A stretch of 64,000 bases of DNA from Plicaturopsis crispa FD-325 SS-3 (lineage: Eukaryota > Basidiomycota > Agaricomycetes > Amylocorticiales > Amylocorticiaceae): positions 132,493 through 196,492 of the forward strand of contig KN832557.1 in NCBI GenBank assembly GCA_000827205.1, written 5' to 3'. Positions 22,350 to 35,198 of this stretch are shown in pieces. Made by a program: the position numbers and the translations under genes. The notes below the pieces were generated by a model, which saw only the letters and a list, made by a program, of their open reading frames with translations, made no database searches and was not told the origin of the DNA. Within the stretch, counting starts at the first letter, position 1. Every line of letters starts with the position of its first letter.

Positions 22350-25235
22350 ATGGCCATCTTGTCGAAACCGTTCCCGCCATCTTCGCGGACCCCGCTCATC
22401 GTCCTCTTAGCCTCACTTCTACTGTTGCGTGGCCGTATCGCCGACTTTCCCCAAGCACTCGTGTCCAAATTAACGCATGTAGCTCGAAAGAGGAATCTCA
22501 CTCCGCAGGAGCTCGCAGAGGCGTTGCAGCAGGTCTATGTCAAGGGCGAGGACGGCAGCAAGACCCTTCTCGTGCCCTACCGCGACAAATACATATCCAA
22601 GGTGAGCGTTGTGCAGTGATTCCACGAACGAAACCAACAGTTTAGCAGATACCAATATACCCCATCACCCCCGAGAAATTCGTCTCGGATGCGTCGCACT
22701 TCCCCCCGCTCCCGACTGCTGCACAGCAGAAACCGAACATCGACGGCTCCTTCCTCCGCCAGCTGCGTGCCATCCTGTTCAGAGTCGTCATCCCCTCTTG
22801 GCGCTCCAAGGAGGCCATGATAGTCGTCCTGCACTCCTTCTTTCTAGTGCTGCGCACCGTGCTCAGCATCATGGTCGCGCGGCTAGACGGGCGCATCGTA
22901 AGGGATTTGGTGCGTTCGCCGCGTGCTATCGCGACACGACAGAGCTGACGATGCAGTAGGTCAGTGCGAATGGAAGGGGCTTTGCAAAGGGCCTCGGGCT
23001 TTGGTTCCTGCTTGCGGTGCCGAGCACATACACCAACTCAATGGTGCGTACGCCCCGCTACACGGGATCTTGCGATACTCAGCGGAACGTAGATTCGACA
23101 TTTGCAATCCAAGCTGTCTCTGCGTATCCGCACGCGTCTGACCCGCTACACACACGACCTCTACCTCTCTTCACAGCCTTATTTGCGGTACGTGCGCGCA
23201 ATCACCTGTCCTCCTGTGGTCGTTCATCAGTGCCCAGCTACTACCGCATCGGACACGAGGGCGGTCTCGAAGGCGTAGACCAATACATAACCGCAGACGT
23301 AGAAAGCTGGGCGGAAGCGCTCGCAGGGCTCTAGTGCGTCGTCTCCCCCGCATACCCTAACACACCCACGGCTGATCCATCATCATCATCAAACACACAG
23401 CGGCAACATCTTGAAGCCCTCGCTCGACATCGTCCTGTTCACGTCGCAGCTCTCCCGCTCGCTCGGCTTCCGCGGCACGGTGCTGCTGTTCGGGAACTAC
23501 TACGCGACGGCGTCGATTTTGCGCGCTGTGACGCCGGCGTTTGGTCGCCTCGCGAGCGTCGAGGCGCGCCTTGAGGGCGAGTATCGCGCCGGCGTGGGGA
23601 GAGTGGGGCGTGAGGGCGAGGAGATCGCGTAAGTGCCCCACTGCCTATCTGTCGCCTTCGTCCTGACGCGACGTGCAGATTCTACGATGGCGGCGCCCGG
23701 GAACGCGACATCCTCACGCGGGCGTACATGCGGCTGATCAAGCACGTCAATTCCATCTACAAGGTGCGTTCTCTCCATGACTATGCTCTCCCGGACTAAA
23801 GACAGTGTACAGATTCGCATCGCCTACGAATGGACGGAGGACTACGTGATCAAGTACCTCTGGTCCGCTGCTGGGTACGGCTTGATAGCAGTGCCCCTGC
23901 TCCTGACCGCACGGACGCGCGGTGTCGGCGTTCAAGCAACGCCAGCCGAGAGGGCTGCCGGCGGAAAAGAGGACGCCGTCGCGCACCGCACAGAATGTAA
24001 GCCCCCGGCAATTCCCGTCCCCGCGCGCGACGCTGACAGCTGCACAGCATACATCTCGAACCGCCGGCTGCTGCTCTCCCTGGCGGACGCGGGCGGGCGG
24101 CTGATGTACGCGTACAAAGACCTGCTCGAGCTCGCGGGCCTCACGACGCGTCTCTACACGCTCCTCGCGACGCTGCACAACCTCCCGCCGCTGCCCTCCG
24201 GCACCACGGACGCGGACGGCGCGATCGAGCTCCTCGACGTCGACGTCGCCATCCCGCCCACCGGAGGGGAGAATGCGCGGACGCCCGCACTCGTGAAGGA
24301 CCTGGCGCTGGTGCTGCGCAAGGGCGAGCACCTGATGATCACAGGCAGCAATGGCGTCGGGAAGACCGCTGTCGCGCGCGTGCTCGCGGGGCTGTGGGCG
24401 CCACAGGGCCCGCTGAGCTCACTAAAGCGGCCCGCGGCGTCTGAGAACGGGCGCCCGAGCGTGTTCGTCGTGCCGCAGCGCGCGTACATGGTCACGGGCA
24501 GCCTGCTCGACCAGGTGATATACCCGCACTCGTACGCGGAGTATCTGGAGACGGGGCGGACGGAGGAGGAGTTGAGGGAGATCCTGGAGGCGGTGTTTTT
24601 GGCGTATTTACCGGAGCGGGAGGGCGGCTGGGAGACGAGGAAGGAGTGGAGGGACGTGCTGTCGGGAGGGGAGAAGCAAAGGGTTGGCGGTTTTGTTTTG
24701 CTCTTGCGTCAAAGTTCGTGTGCTGATCTGGGTTTCCAGATGGGTATGGCTAGGGTATTTTATCACCGACCGAAGTTCGCTATCCTTGACGGTACGATAC
24801 AGCACTCTTCCATTATACGCCTCTGATCTTAACAAATACTCATTCAGAATGCACAAGCGCTGTCTCGAGCGACGTCGAGGGGCGCATGTATGAGCACGCG
24901 AAATCTCTGGGCATCACGCTCATCACCATATCCTTGCGGCGAGTTCCTTCCCTTCCTCAAAACTCCTCCCATTGAGCTAACCTTTGGACTTGTCTTACAG
25001 GCCCTCTCTGACGAAATATCACAACCAGCTGCTCACCCTCCCGGGCGACGGGTCCGGACGCTGGGCGCTGTCGCGCATCGGCACGGCGGAGGAGCGCATG
25101 GGTATCGACCGCGAGATCCTGACGCTGGAGAAGAAGCTCACGGAGGTCGACGCGTGGGAGGGACGCGTGAAGGAGCTCGATGGGCTGTTGAGTGCACAAG
25201 ACGTTGATGAGGAGACGGAGGTGTACAAATTGTAG
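22350..25235 (+). CDS. PXA2: Peroxisomal ABCD-type long-chain acyl-CoA transporter half-protein
   Basis: An ALDP-type ABC half-transporter that, as a dimer, imports long-chain acyl-CoA into peroxisomes for beta-oxidation. Introns are frequent. The N-terminal membrane half holds [13 protein letters not shown] and an EAA-like [14 protein letters not shown], both typical of the D subfamily. The nucleotide-binding domain has Walker A G-S-N-G-V-G-K-T, a Q-loop P-Q-R-A-Y-M, signature L-S-G-G-E-K-Q-R and Walker B F-A-I-L-D-E. The C-terminus ends E-E-T-E-V-Y-K-L. All motifs are intact. Which of PXA1 or PXA2 it corresponds to is a guess based on length. Its position next to desaturase A is a lipid-linked neighbourhood, probably by chance. 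Confidence 0.85.
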
Positions 25236-25597
25236 TCGGAGTAATTGGATTGTACGCTATGATTGTTGCTATTTAATTATTGTATCCATCCAAGGGTGTG
25301 CGGAACTGTAAGTTGTAAACTACAGCATCGCGCTGGAAATATATACCGGGTATGTATGGGCTAGATGATATGTATGAAATGGATTTGGAGTTGGCGGCTG
25401 CGAGTGGAGGCCAGAGGTATTCGCGACTGGATCTTAGGCACAGCTTAAACATGCGTGCCTATGGCTACATTCAAGTGTTCCCCCTAGCGGACAGCCATTA
25501 GGATGCGATAATTAGAAGTAGCGTGTCCGTTTAACTGGGCGGTCGCGTATGTCCTACGGCGTCAGGCGCGCGTCAATTTCCGTCGCGTACGCATGGT
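25236..25597. other. Intergenic, convergent
   Basis: Shared 3' flank of the ABC transporter and the coiled-coil gene. I see nothing else. Confidence 0.4.
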
Positions 25598-26137
25598 TCA
25601 GATTATGGCACTAACCTCTATCTCCCTACGAACTTTGGTCTCCACTTCGTCTTGTAAGAACCGCAAATCGTCCTCGAGGTCGTCCGTCTCGGAATGGAGG
25701 TCCTGCCGCACGCTCTCGATGGTACCCGTAAGTGTGGTATAAACCATCATGGTCGCAGCCTCGACCTCCTCGATGTGCTCTCTGAGAGACGCGACGACCG
25801 TCCCCAGCTCCTGCTCGCTCTCCGCCTTCGCGTCGTCCACTGCGGTCTGTGCCTCGTCCTTGGCGTCTTCAATCTCACCGCGCAGTTCCTCTACGTATCC
25901 TTCTATTTCGGCCCTGAGCTCCTTGGCGGTTCTGCTGCTATTCTTCCGAATCGCGTCCATATCCGCCTTGAGGACGCGTATTTCCGCGTCCTTCGCCGAG
26001 AGAGCGTCGCGTAACGCGTGTATCTCCGCGTCCTTGTCGCGAAGCTCTTGCTGCGTTGCAGTCTGGCTCTCGACGAGCTGGCGTAGGATAGCATGGAGAG
26101 CTGGGTCTTTGACGGTAGACAAGTCAATGTGCACCAT
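25598..26137 (-). CDS. Coiled-coil protein of unknown function
   Basis: From the ATG at 26137 (M-V-H-I-D-L-S-T-V-K-D) the frame gives about 179 residues, nearly all charged heptads: L-R-D-K-D-A-E-I-H-A-L-R-D-A-L-S-A-K-D-A-E-I, then E-L-R-A-E-I-E-G-Y-V-E-E-L-R-G-E-I-E. It should form a long two-stranded coiled coil. An upstream ATG at 26185 would add 16 residues. The last residues follow a GTTAGT that could be a splice donor, so the real C-terminus may lie in another exon. I do not recognise a family. Coiled coils draw false matches, so no role is offered. Confidence 0.6.
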   Translation of the reverse strand: MVHIDLSTVKDPALHAILRQLVESQTATQQELRDKDAEIHALRDALSAKDAEIRVLKADMDAIRKNSSRTAKELRAEIEGYVEELRGEIEDAKDEAQTAVDDAKAESEQELGTVVASLREHIEEVEAATMMVYTTLTGTIESVRQDLHSETDDLEDDLRFLQDEVETKVRREIEVSAII

Positions 26138-26799
26138 GACGATTTTTGGTGTTTCTCTGGGGTACTTGAAGCTGCAAAGTTGCAAATGAGACTACAGGAA
26201 GGGGGTAAATACTGTCAGTAAATATAGGGACAAGACCATTTTGATTCCGAGTCTCAGATCTCAGACGCGCCACCGTGACATCTTCGTCGCCGTCTCGCGT
26301 CGCAACCTACTTCAAATCGCAACTTGCACTTCGCCTGCACGCCCATCTTCGGTCTTCCTTAATGTCAGAACAAAGCTATGTGAGTTCGCGTAGAATGATA
26401 GCTATCCAAGACAATACAGCCACCTCACAGTGGTCGTCGATGTCGGTGCGCCCGGGCAGCAAGTCGCCTCTCATTTTTACACCTGTGACACGTTCGATTT
26501 CCCGTAAACATCGATGGGTCAAGCCTCAAGGACGATTCAAGGAGCCTCAAGGCCTCATGCATGCATGGAATGAACGAAAACTGCAAAGAACATTTTCAAG
26601 AATTCCAGAAAACGAAATTTCCCATGACAGATGCCCCTCTGTGCTCCTTCGTCGCTTGCATTTCACCCTCATCGCACTTTAGATGGCGTTTGGCATACTG
26701 GTTTTGGTTCATAACATTCACCTCGTCTGAGAAATCCCGTCCGGCTTCTGTTGTCGTTGGGGGACCATATATAACGGCTCCAATTTCGTGCCGTGCCCA
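26138..26799. other. Intergenic, divergent
   Basis: Promoter region between the coiled-coil gene and the RdRP. A TATATAA lies near 26767, about 30 bases before the RdRP ATG, as a TATA box might, although it would leave almost no leader. I see no gene. Confidence 0.4.
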
Positions 26800-29700
26800 A
26801 TGGCAGACATTCCCGACGAATCCCCCCCTAAAACGCTCTCCCAGCGTGCCAGCGGCATATTTACGCGTGCATTCAGGATGAACTGGTCGTCGAAGTACAA
26901 GGACAGGGTCCCGGAGGATGCAGAGGCTGTCCAAGGTGAGTGTGCGCCCATTGTTGGGTCGACGGAAGCAAATGGCTGATTAACGCGCGAAAGCCGACGA
27001 CGAGGGCTACGACGAGCCCTCTGGTTCCGGGGTCAATTCGAGTGGGTCTTCTCTGCAAGTCCCAGTCGCTGCCGGTGGTCCCATCAAGAAAAACGCGTCG
27101 GAGGGCTCGATCTTCTCGCAAGTGAGTGACTGACGCCTTTGTGTTTGCTTTCTATTGTTAACTCTATGTGATAGGCGTCGGACTGGGGCGATGCAGACTT
27201 GACGGCAATCATGGCTGCCATCCCAGACGAGATCCTGAGTGGGGAGACAGAGGTGTACAAGGCCGATAGTTGCTATTCCGACTCGGACATGGACGAGGCG
27301 ATCCGCTGCGCGCCCATATCATGTGGGTTCCCTCCTCTGCTAATATGTAACACCTTTGCTAACAACGAGCAGTCCCAGAAGAAACGGCAGACGCAGGCCC
27401 GGTGCTCTCGGGCCCGTCGAACATCAGCCTCTCGTCGTCAGACCCATCCAACGTCGCCTCCGCAAGCTCTTCTCAATCAAACAAGAGCAAAGGAAAAGGC
27501 AAAGCAGAGACATATGTCCCCGCTATCGTGACGCGCTCCCCCACAAAATCCCCGCGCACGCCGAAAGCCGCAGCCCAGGCCGCCCCCGCGCCTGAGACCC
27601 ATTCCGCTCTCGGAAAACGCAAGGCCAGCGACCGCCCCGATACGCCTGGCCCCTCCCGCCCAAGCAAAATCGCAAAACCTAACAGCCGACCGCTCATGAA
27701 CCTCAGCGACCCAGAAGAGCCGTTCATCGTCGTAAGTCTCCGTACGTTCCATGAAAATAAGTTCCTCGGATCCTGAAATTGAACTGCACAGGCATACGAT
27801 CCGAAGATTCAGAGATGCATGGACGCGCGTGGCCTGGAAGTCGGCGTACAGTGGGAGATCGCGCGGCTTGTCGCCTCCGGGCGCCTCCACTACGATAACA
27901 TTACGATCGCAGACCTCGACAGGCTGAAGGGCCCCAACGCGAAGGCCGCACCGCAGGTCCTCGAAATCCTCCTCAATGTCTTGAGGGACGCGGACGCGAA
28001 GGAAGCGAAGGCCAATGCTTTTGCCAGAGAGGAAGCAGCGAGGGTATGTCGGTGCGCGCGGTATGTGTTAGGAGCGCTAACCGAACATTGTACAGTCGCC
28101 GTGGGATGCCCTTGACCAAGAGCTCGCGGCACGTCGCTTAGATCCATGCGGTGCTCTGGGCTTCAATCCCGATACTCCCCCACAATACTATGGCGGAAAC
28201 ATACGCTTCGGTGGCGCGCTCGTTGAACGAAGCAACAACCAGTATGAAATCACGCTTGATCCCCTTACAAAAGGCTCGTCGTGCCGGTTTCTGAGACGGT
28301 TCGGGTCAGACCGCATCATGGTCGTCAAGATTCCCAAGAAAATACTCAACAAACCTCGCAATGACCTCGAGAAATTATTCATTGGACGTGCGCTCATCGT
28401 CGGTGGCCGAGTATTTCGTGCTTTGTACGCGAAGGATACGAACGTGTTCTTTGTGGAGGTCGATGAAACCATTGTCTACAATCCTGCGACTAACAACATT
28501 CGCGTGTCGCCCTCGACGCGCCCCCCTAATCCGGCCGGGCCGCTGTCATTCTTCGGTTACATTGACTGGTTCAATCCTCTCGGTGTCAACAGCAAGCAGG
28601 TACGTGCTCTTACTCCCTGTCGCGAAGATTCGTATTAATAGGACGCGCCCTTTCGTAGATGTGGTAAGTCTCTGTTTGGCACGACCCTTACTATTCTATT
28701 GTGAACGACACTCAATTTACGGTGTCTTTTAGCTCGAAATGGAGTACGCGTTTTGCATTGGCGTTTTCGAACTCAGTGCCCGGCATTGAGTTGGATCCTT
28801 CTGATATCCTGCCAGAGCCAGACATCGGTTCGTGCCTTAAAGTTGCATATGATGCTTTCACTGATCACACATTCCAGTCTCTTCGGACTCCGACATGACG
28901 GATGGATGTGGTTACGCCAACAAAGCCTTGTTGCTGAAGTTACGTGACTCCCTCGAACTAGACAAGGCCCCCACTGCTGTTCAGGTCCGAGTGAAAGGCG
29001 CCAAAGTTGGTTCCATTCAGCGTCGGTGCTTTGAGGCTCTCCGTATTGACTCTGTTTTGCGATGCAGGGCCTTCTTTTGCTCCATCCGACAGACGACAGC
29101 CCTACTCCTCGTGTCTGGATCAGACCCTCGCAAAACAAAATCAACTATCCACCCGAAAAACCGCTTGATCGAGCTATGTGTATTGTCGACGTTCTGCGCA
29201 CTTCTCACTTGCGGTCGCCAGCGCGGTTGTCCGCGGAGACCCTGGTCAATTTTGCAGAGAACGGTGTTCCCCATTCGGTGTTCGTCCAGCTGTTCCAGGA
29301 CAGTCTAAAGGAGATTGTTGACAGCCTGTTGACGTGGGAAGGGCCGTTTGCGATGGAGGACCTGTGGGCAACGGTCGCACGGATTGGTGGGGTGATGATG
29401 GAACGGCGCGCCCGCGAGAACGTAGGAGAAGCACGTGCGAAAGGGTATGGTGGAGATAAGGACCGCGACGACAATGTTCTCGACGACGACGACGAAATCG
29501 ACAACGCCGCCGATGCACGCTCTACAGCGTGGTGGGATGACCCCATCAGTGGTTGCCCGTCGGGGCTCGAGGAGACGGTGATGTGTCTACTTGAGTCCGG
29601 GTTTACTCCGCAGAACTGCCCCGTCTTGAGGGAAAAACTCATCAAAGTCATCGAGAAAGTCATCAAACGATACGTTCTGAACTACAGGATCGATGTTCCG

Positions 29701-31342
29701 ATGTCCTGTACCGCTTTCATTGTGCCGGGTGCGTGAGTATGCTTAGTGGTTTGGCCTCCCTTTAGCTGATAACTTCGCAGACCCGTATGGCGTCTTAGGT
29801 CCGGACGAGATCTACGTCAGAAGCTCACATTCCGAATTCAACACTGCAGACGGCCTTGCCAGTGACACTCTTGTCGGCGATGTCTTGGTCTGTGGTCACG
29901 TTGTGGTGTGGACGCAGTCTTTCTTACCATGATCTCCCTTTGTTAGATTACTAGGCACCCGTGCAAGGTTCCCACCGACACGCAAAAAGTATGTGGCTTT
30001 TTTTGGTACGCAAGGCCCGTATTTATGTTGTCTCTCCTACAGGTTCGGGCAGTTGACAGGCCGGAGCTACGAATGTATACGGATGTTATCGTGTGCTCCG
30101 TGCAAGGATATCGTAGGTTCGCTGACCTTCTCGCTGGTGGTAAGCTGCTTCTCGCTATCGCCTCATTTACCGTGGACGCTCGCTGAATGGGATCAACAGG
30201 TGATTACGATGGCGATAAAGCAATCCTGACTTGGTACCCTCCAATCGTCCAAGCGTTCCGGAACGCCGATCTCAAGTATTCTTTCGAGCCTCCAGAAGTT
30301 GCTGCCGCATTTTCGTGTGACCCCGAAAAAGTCGCGGACCTGCTTCAAAAAATCGATGCGGAGCCTGTGCAGGTTCAGATCCAGGAAGTACAAAAATACC
30401 TGCTGGGTGCCATCCAGGATACGTCTCTTGTCGGTATCTATTCGACGCTGCACGAAAAGAGTAGGCTCTGCCTCGCCGCTATCTCCCAATATCTCATATT
30501 CATGCCTTGCATCTAGCGACCTACCAGCTCGGCTACTTTCATGCCGTGACAATTCGACTTGCGTACATGTACGTTTCGTTTCCGTTGAGCTATCAGGCTA
30601 TGCTAACAATAACCTGCCCAGGTTTTGCAAAGTCTTGGATCGGTACAAAAGTGGACTGATTCTCCGTCACCAAGTCAAACTGGCTGATCAGGCATTTGCG
30701 TTCAATCGACGCCTTCCGTGGAAAGCCGAATCGGAAGATAACCACGAGGGTAGAGACCAACTCTTTCTCGTACGCGAACTCCCGAGGTTTGTGATGGACA
30801 CAATCCGGACGGAAGCTATCAAGGAGGGGGCTGCGCAGACAGCGAGGGTGCAGGCCCAATGCGCAAAGGCCAACGGCCTTCTAGACGATGTGCTCGTCGC
30901 TCCGTGGCGGGAGGCCGAGGACATTGCCCGCCGCATGTCTGAGGCGCACAACGATTTGGGCGAGCGTGCTCTCTCGGCGATCAGAAGCCATGTCGAGAGA
31001 GTGTACGAGGAACACGGGCGGCGTGTGAAAGAGAGGGCCTTCACCTCGAAGCACATTATCATTCGCCAAGACATCCTTCGCAGCCTGTCGCAGGAGTTTG
31101 CGTCGAAGCCTACTGTGGACGACCTATTCATGGGCAGGGCCCAGATTGCTCGCTACAGAGCATCGTACGCATACCTCTATGACTTCAAAACGTCGTCCAA
31201 GGGCTGGAGTCGATTTCCCTGGGACGTCGCAATGCGGGACCTTACTGCTATCAAGGCAGACGCGGAAGGCAACTCGAAAACAATCACCGAACGTTTCCAT
31301 GCCCGATTTTTCCTCAAGCATTCGTCCACTCGCCGTTCTTGA
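26800..31342 (+). CDS. RNA-dependent RNA polymerase, QDE-1/RDP family
   Basis: A cell-encoded RNA-dependent RNA polymerase that turns aberrant single-stranded RNA into double-stranded RNA for Dicer, the first step of quelling. The ATG at 26800 opens a disordered region of about 250 residues rich in Ser, Pro and Lys (for instance S-P-T-K-S-P-R-T-P-K). The body follows through a dozen or more short introns. The catalytic loop G-D-Y-D-G-D-K (around 30200-30220) has the family's D-b-D-G-D aspartates. Before it come F-V-Q-L-F-Q-D-S-L-K-E and D-P-Y-G-V-L-G-P-D-E-I-Y-V, and after it the helical C-terminal part ending W-D-V-A-M-R-D-L-T-A-I-K-A. No break was found. Basidiomycetes often hold several paralogues, so I give no number. 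Confidence 0.88.
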
Positions 31343-31845
31343 ATATTGTCGCACTTTGCGACCCACTTGTCCTTCGAAACCTATCTATCCTCTAGCCTCT
31401 GTTGTTGTTTTCGGAACCAAGATACCACCCTGCATCTTCATACCGGATTTTGTTGCAATTTTCCTTGGTTGTTGTTTTTTTTGGTTTTCATCCAGTCCTA
31501 TCATTGCATGTCTATACATATATCTTGTTCCTCTTCTTGCATGTCCTTGGATTAGAAGTCGTACTCCGTCCTCTTATTGTGTATCATCCCCGACTATACT
31601 TAAAGTATATAACACCTGTACTGTATCAATAGGAAACATCTACTTTGTTCACTCTGCGGGCATTGGCGAGGCCAACTATGATTGGTGGTGCCTCAGGCGT
31701 AGGATTATTCGAGCGCTCTAGCAGTCGGACATTTTGTTATATTTGACACCGTGGTCGTACAGCCAAATGGACGCGAATAACAACAGATGTGAACCTTTCA
31801 CCGCTTCAAGAACAGAAACACAATCCAGAGCCTGACGAGACATGC
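31343..31845. other. Intergenic, convergent
   Basis: Shared 3' flank of the RdRP and polygalacturonase genes, T-rich. I see no gene. Confidence 0.4.
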
Positions 31846-34133
31846 TCAGACAGTGTAACCCGTAATACCGTCGTAGTCTACAAAAAAGATATCGTTAGCA
31901 AGATCAAACAACTTCACAGCCGAGCAACATACTGGAAGAACCGGCATCACCGCCGCTGGTAGTCAATCCAGACCAATCCCAAGTGCCAGTCTATCAAGCG
32001 GCAAGAATGAATGCATAATCAGTGATGAGCGAACGGGATTGAAGGAAGAGTGGTATGGGCCGGACGTACGCAGAGGTCTCCACAGAGGACATAGACCCGG
32101 TCTGCACCGGAGTTGACGGATACGGTGTTCGTCCCCGTGAAGGTGACGGGCCCGAGAGTGACACCGTTCGACGGTGTGCCCGTGGGTGAACCATTCTTGG
32201 TAACAAAGTCAGCATATGCATTCACTAATTGCGTGAAGCAAGATCCATTCGCACCTCTGTGGGGAAACACAGGCGTAGCGTTAGCGTTTCAGAAACTTAT
32301 ACTCGAGTATAGCATCGAAAAACACGAACCATAATCCTGCTCAATGACCACACCGTAATCTGAGATTCCCGAGACTTTGTTGCCCGTGTATGTCACGTCA
32401 GTGACTTCGTGCAAAGGCCAATCAGTGAATAGTCAATCCGTTTGAATCCGAAGGGTACACACCGGACGCGTCGGTAGCGTCATATACGGTCTACGCAGTG
32501 GATAGGTAAGTCAAGGTCCCTGTTACATGCCGAGAATTGTGTTCGACGCACCTTGATCCTGAGCCCGTTGGCGCTGTCCGTGACTGTATTGCCCGAGATC
32601 GTCACGTCTGACACAGTCTTGCCCGAAGCAATTGAGCCGATGGAAATTCCGTGACCTAAACAAATTAGCGGCAGCAGACCGATGAGTATCTGTGCATTTT
32701 ATAGTTTGTGCCAATACTGACCTCCGGAGCAAGTCTTACACGGCCACGATGAGTGTCAGCTAACTTAGCGGTGGAAGGATAATAAAACGTACATTGTCGC
32801 TGAAGGTGATGCTAGATCCAGAGTTGATTGCCTATAAACACATAACATATCAGTACAGCGAGATAACGCTGGGGATGACTGGTTTGGACTCACAAGACAG
32901 TCGTCTTGGTTCTTGCATGTGTTACCAGTGATAGTCACGTCGCTCGCTGAGACGTCGAAGCAGTCCGTCTAGCGTTGCCGATGAGCATGCCTCTGCAGGC
33001 AAAGCAGGAAATACATACGTTGTGTCCCCCTCCGCTGTCTCCGGCAGACTGCATCGTCCCGCTGTGAGTCCGATAGCTGATCACCAGGTCGATGGAGGAG
33101 TACTCACGTCGTCAATGGTGACTCCAGAGATGGTCAGCTTCGCGGTACTGCCTACACTGAGAACGTGTGCGGGGCTCTGCATCATGCACGTCAGGATGCG
33201 GATGGACAAAGAAAAATGATAGCAGTTTACGTTGAGCACTTTCTGTAGATGCCAAACCCGGGACACGTCAATGGAACACCCAAAAACCTGCAATCATAGT
33301 AGACACGTACGACGTTCTTAAACGTTCCTCCTCCCTTCGAGATCTTCAGCATTGGGTGCTAACGTAGCAGAGATTCAGCCATCTGCGTAAGCAAACACAG
33401 AATCATAGGTGCAAGTAGCGACGCACAGGTTTGGTGACACCTCCATTTGTGCCTTCGCCGTCCCAATAGCTCGCCCCCTGCCCATCGAATGTGAAGCCCC
33501 CACCGTTGAATGTGAAAGTCCCGTCGCTGGAGGATGTCCCGATCTGGAAGAGCGGTCCTATATGTCGAGTATGTGGATGCAGGTCTTGTGCACTCAAAAC
33601 TAAAAGCAACTAACCGGCCCAGTCTTTCACTGCGCTCATTATGTCAGTAGAAAGGCGCAGGGTGATAGCGAAATGATGCTTACCACCGAAGGTGACATCT
33701 CCGAGCAGGTTCACGGTTGTGCCAGACGCAAGGCCTGTCAACTAAGCATGTACATCGTGCGTTAGACAGGTGACCTGCCAAGTTGCAGGAGTAAAAACAT
33801 ACCGCCAAGGTTTCGCCAGCAGTCATCGTGAAGGATTCAACACTGTTGCGATGCGGTAAGAATGAGGATCGCGCACAAGCGGACATTGTGACCTACTTGA
33901 TTGTTGTGCATGCCAGGTTGTCAGAAGTGATATCACTGTATAAAATGACATATAGTGAGTAATAGTTCGAACAGCAAGCAAGTGCGCCAAGAAAAGTAAG
34001 CAATTCACCTAGCAGAGGAGATGGTCGCCGTGCATCGTTTCCCGATCTTCTCCGTTTCCGGCTCCGGTGCGGGTGCTGGGCTCGCGAACACCGAAAGCAC
34101 AGAGGCGAGGATAATCAAGTTGAGGATAGCCAT
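31846..34133 (-). CDS. Secreted endopolygalacturonase, GH28
   Basis: An extracellular pectinase that hydrolyses alpha-1,4 bonds of polygalacturonate. The ATG at 34133 begins a signal peptide (A-I-L-N-L-I-I-L-A-S-V-L-S-V-F-A-S) and a short propeptide ending in K-R, the usual Kex2-type site. The GH28 catalytic set is complete: N-T-D, Q-D-D-C, G-H-G-I-S-I-G-S and R-I-K. More than ten introns cut the gene into exons of 30-130 bases. I place the last intron before N-Y-D-G-I-T-G-Y-T-V and the stop at 31846-31848. Without that intron the frame would end at 31904. Conserved Cys pairs are kept. Gene models for such small exons are uncertain at individual junctions. Confidence 0.88.
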
Positions 34134-35198
34134 AACGATATTCCTGAACGCTCAAAGGGAGGTCGTTGAAAACATCCAGCAGCGTAAAGTCGACTTTTAT
34201 ACCGTCCTCGTTCCTCCGTCGCGAAGTATACGGCACCGTGAAAAACGACGGCCCGGCTGCTCAACGGTCTTGTGCCAGGCAGTCAATAGCTGTGGTCATT
34301 GGCGCTTCTCTGAAGAGGGATGCGGAGGATTAACGGAAAGAAAGAGGGAGTCGTGGCCATAGCATTGCATGCGGGATCAATGCACTCACCAGTAATTCGG
34401 CTCCGCAACGCATCAGAGGATGAGAATCCGCGAGGACACTTGGCGGAGTCCGTGGGTGGTTAATTGCTAGCAGTGGCACTGCTGCTGGGAGAGCAGTGCA
34501 CGTTTCTGTAAAAAAAAATCACGACGAGGGCAGAAGTAAAAAACATCACTGTATGTATAGCCCGCGATGTCTAACGGATACCGAGTGGTTAGCTAGAGCG
34601 CATGTAGAAATTCTAATACATTCAGAGACACACCAAAAACCGAGGCCCGCTGCTCTTTTTCGTTGTGTCTAGAACCATGCAATTGAAGCCGGAGAAGGAC
34701 AAGTGGTCTCGTAGCAATGCAACGGCGGCCACGAGATGAGAAATGGCCACGCGCTCCCCAATTGAAAGACTACGAGATCTGGGAGTCCATCGGATTGAGA
34801 AACCGTTTCTAAAGAATATGCCCGGCTGGCAAAAATGCATCGAACCATCCTGGAGAGCAAAGAGCGCGCGTGTGTCTTGGACATGGCGGTCCGCACACGG
34901 ACCGCGGGGCCCTACGATGCAAACTGCCAGTCGACATTAGCCCGATTATTTCGCCGACAGATGGAAGAGGAACAGCTTCTTGGTTAAATACACCTACCTA
35001 ACGTGCAGACAGCAAGTAAATTGGAAATGATAATGAAAATCAAAAAAAAAATGCAGCTCGCGTGCAGGTATCTAGTCACGTGACCATTAAAACATATCAC
35101 GTTTTGGGACGTCGCGTCTTGCGGCTCCCACGAAGATGAGTAAAAATAAAAATAAACCGAAAATAAGTGAATATACGACACCTGACTGACGTCCACAA
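34134..35198. other. Intergenic, about 1 kb
   Basis: The promoter of the polygalacturonase and, to the right, that of the next gene. It has A-rich runs (34509, 35041). Frames of up to 75 codons at 34622-34940 show no sign of coding. Confidence 0.4.

Noticed and set aside
34561-34640. TACCGAGTGGTTAGCTAGAGCGC, like a tRNA D arm
   Set aside because: No B box or T stem follows at the right distance, and no acceptor pairing.
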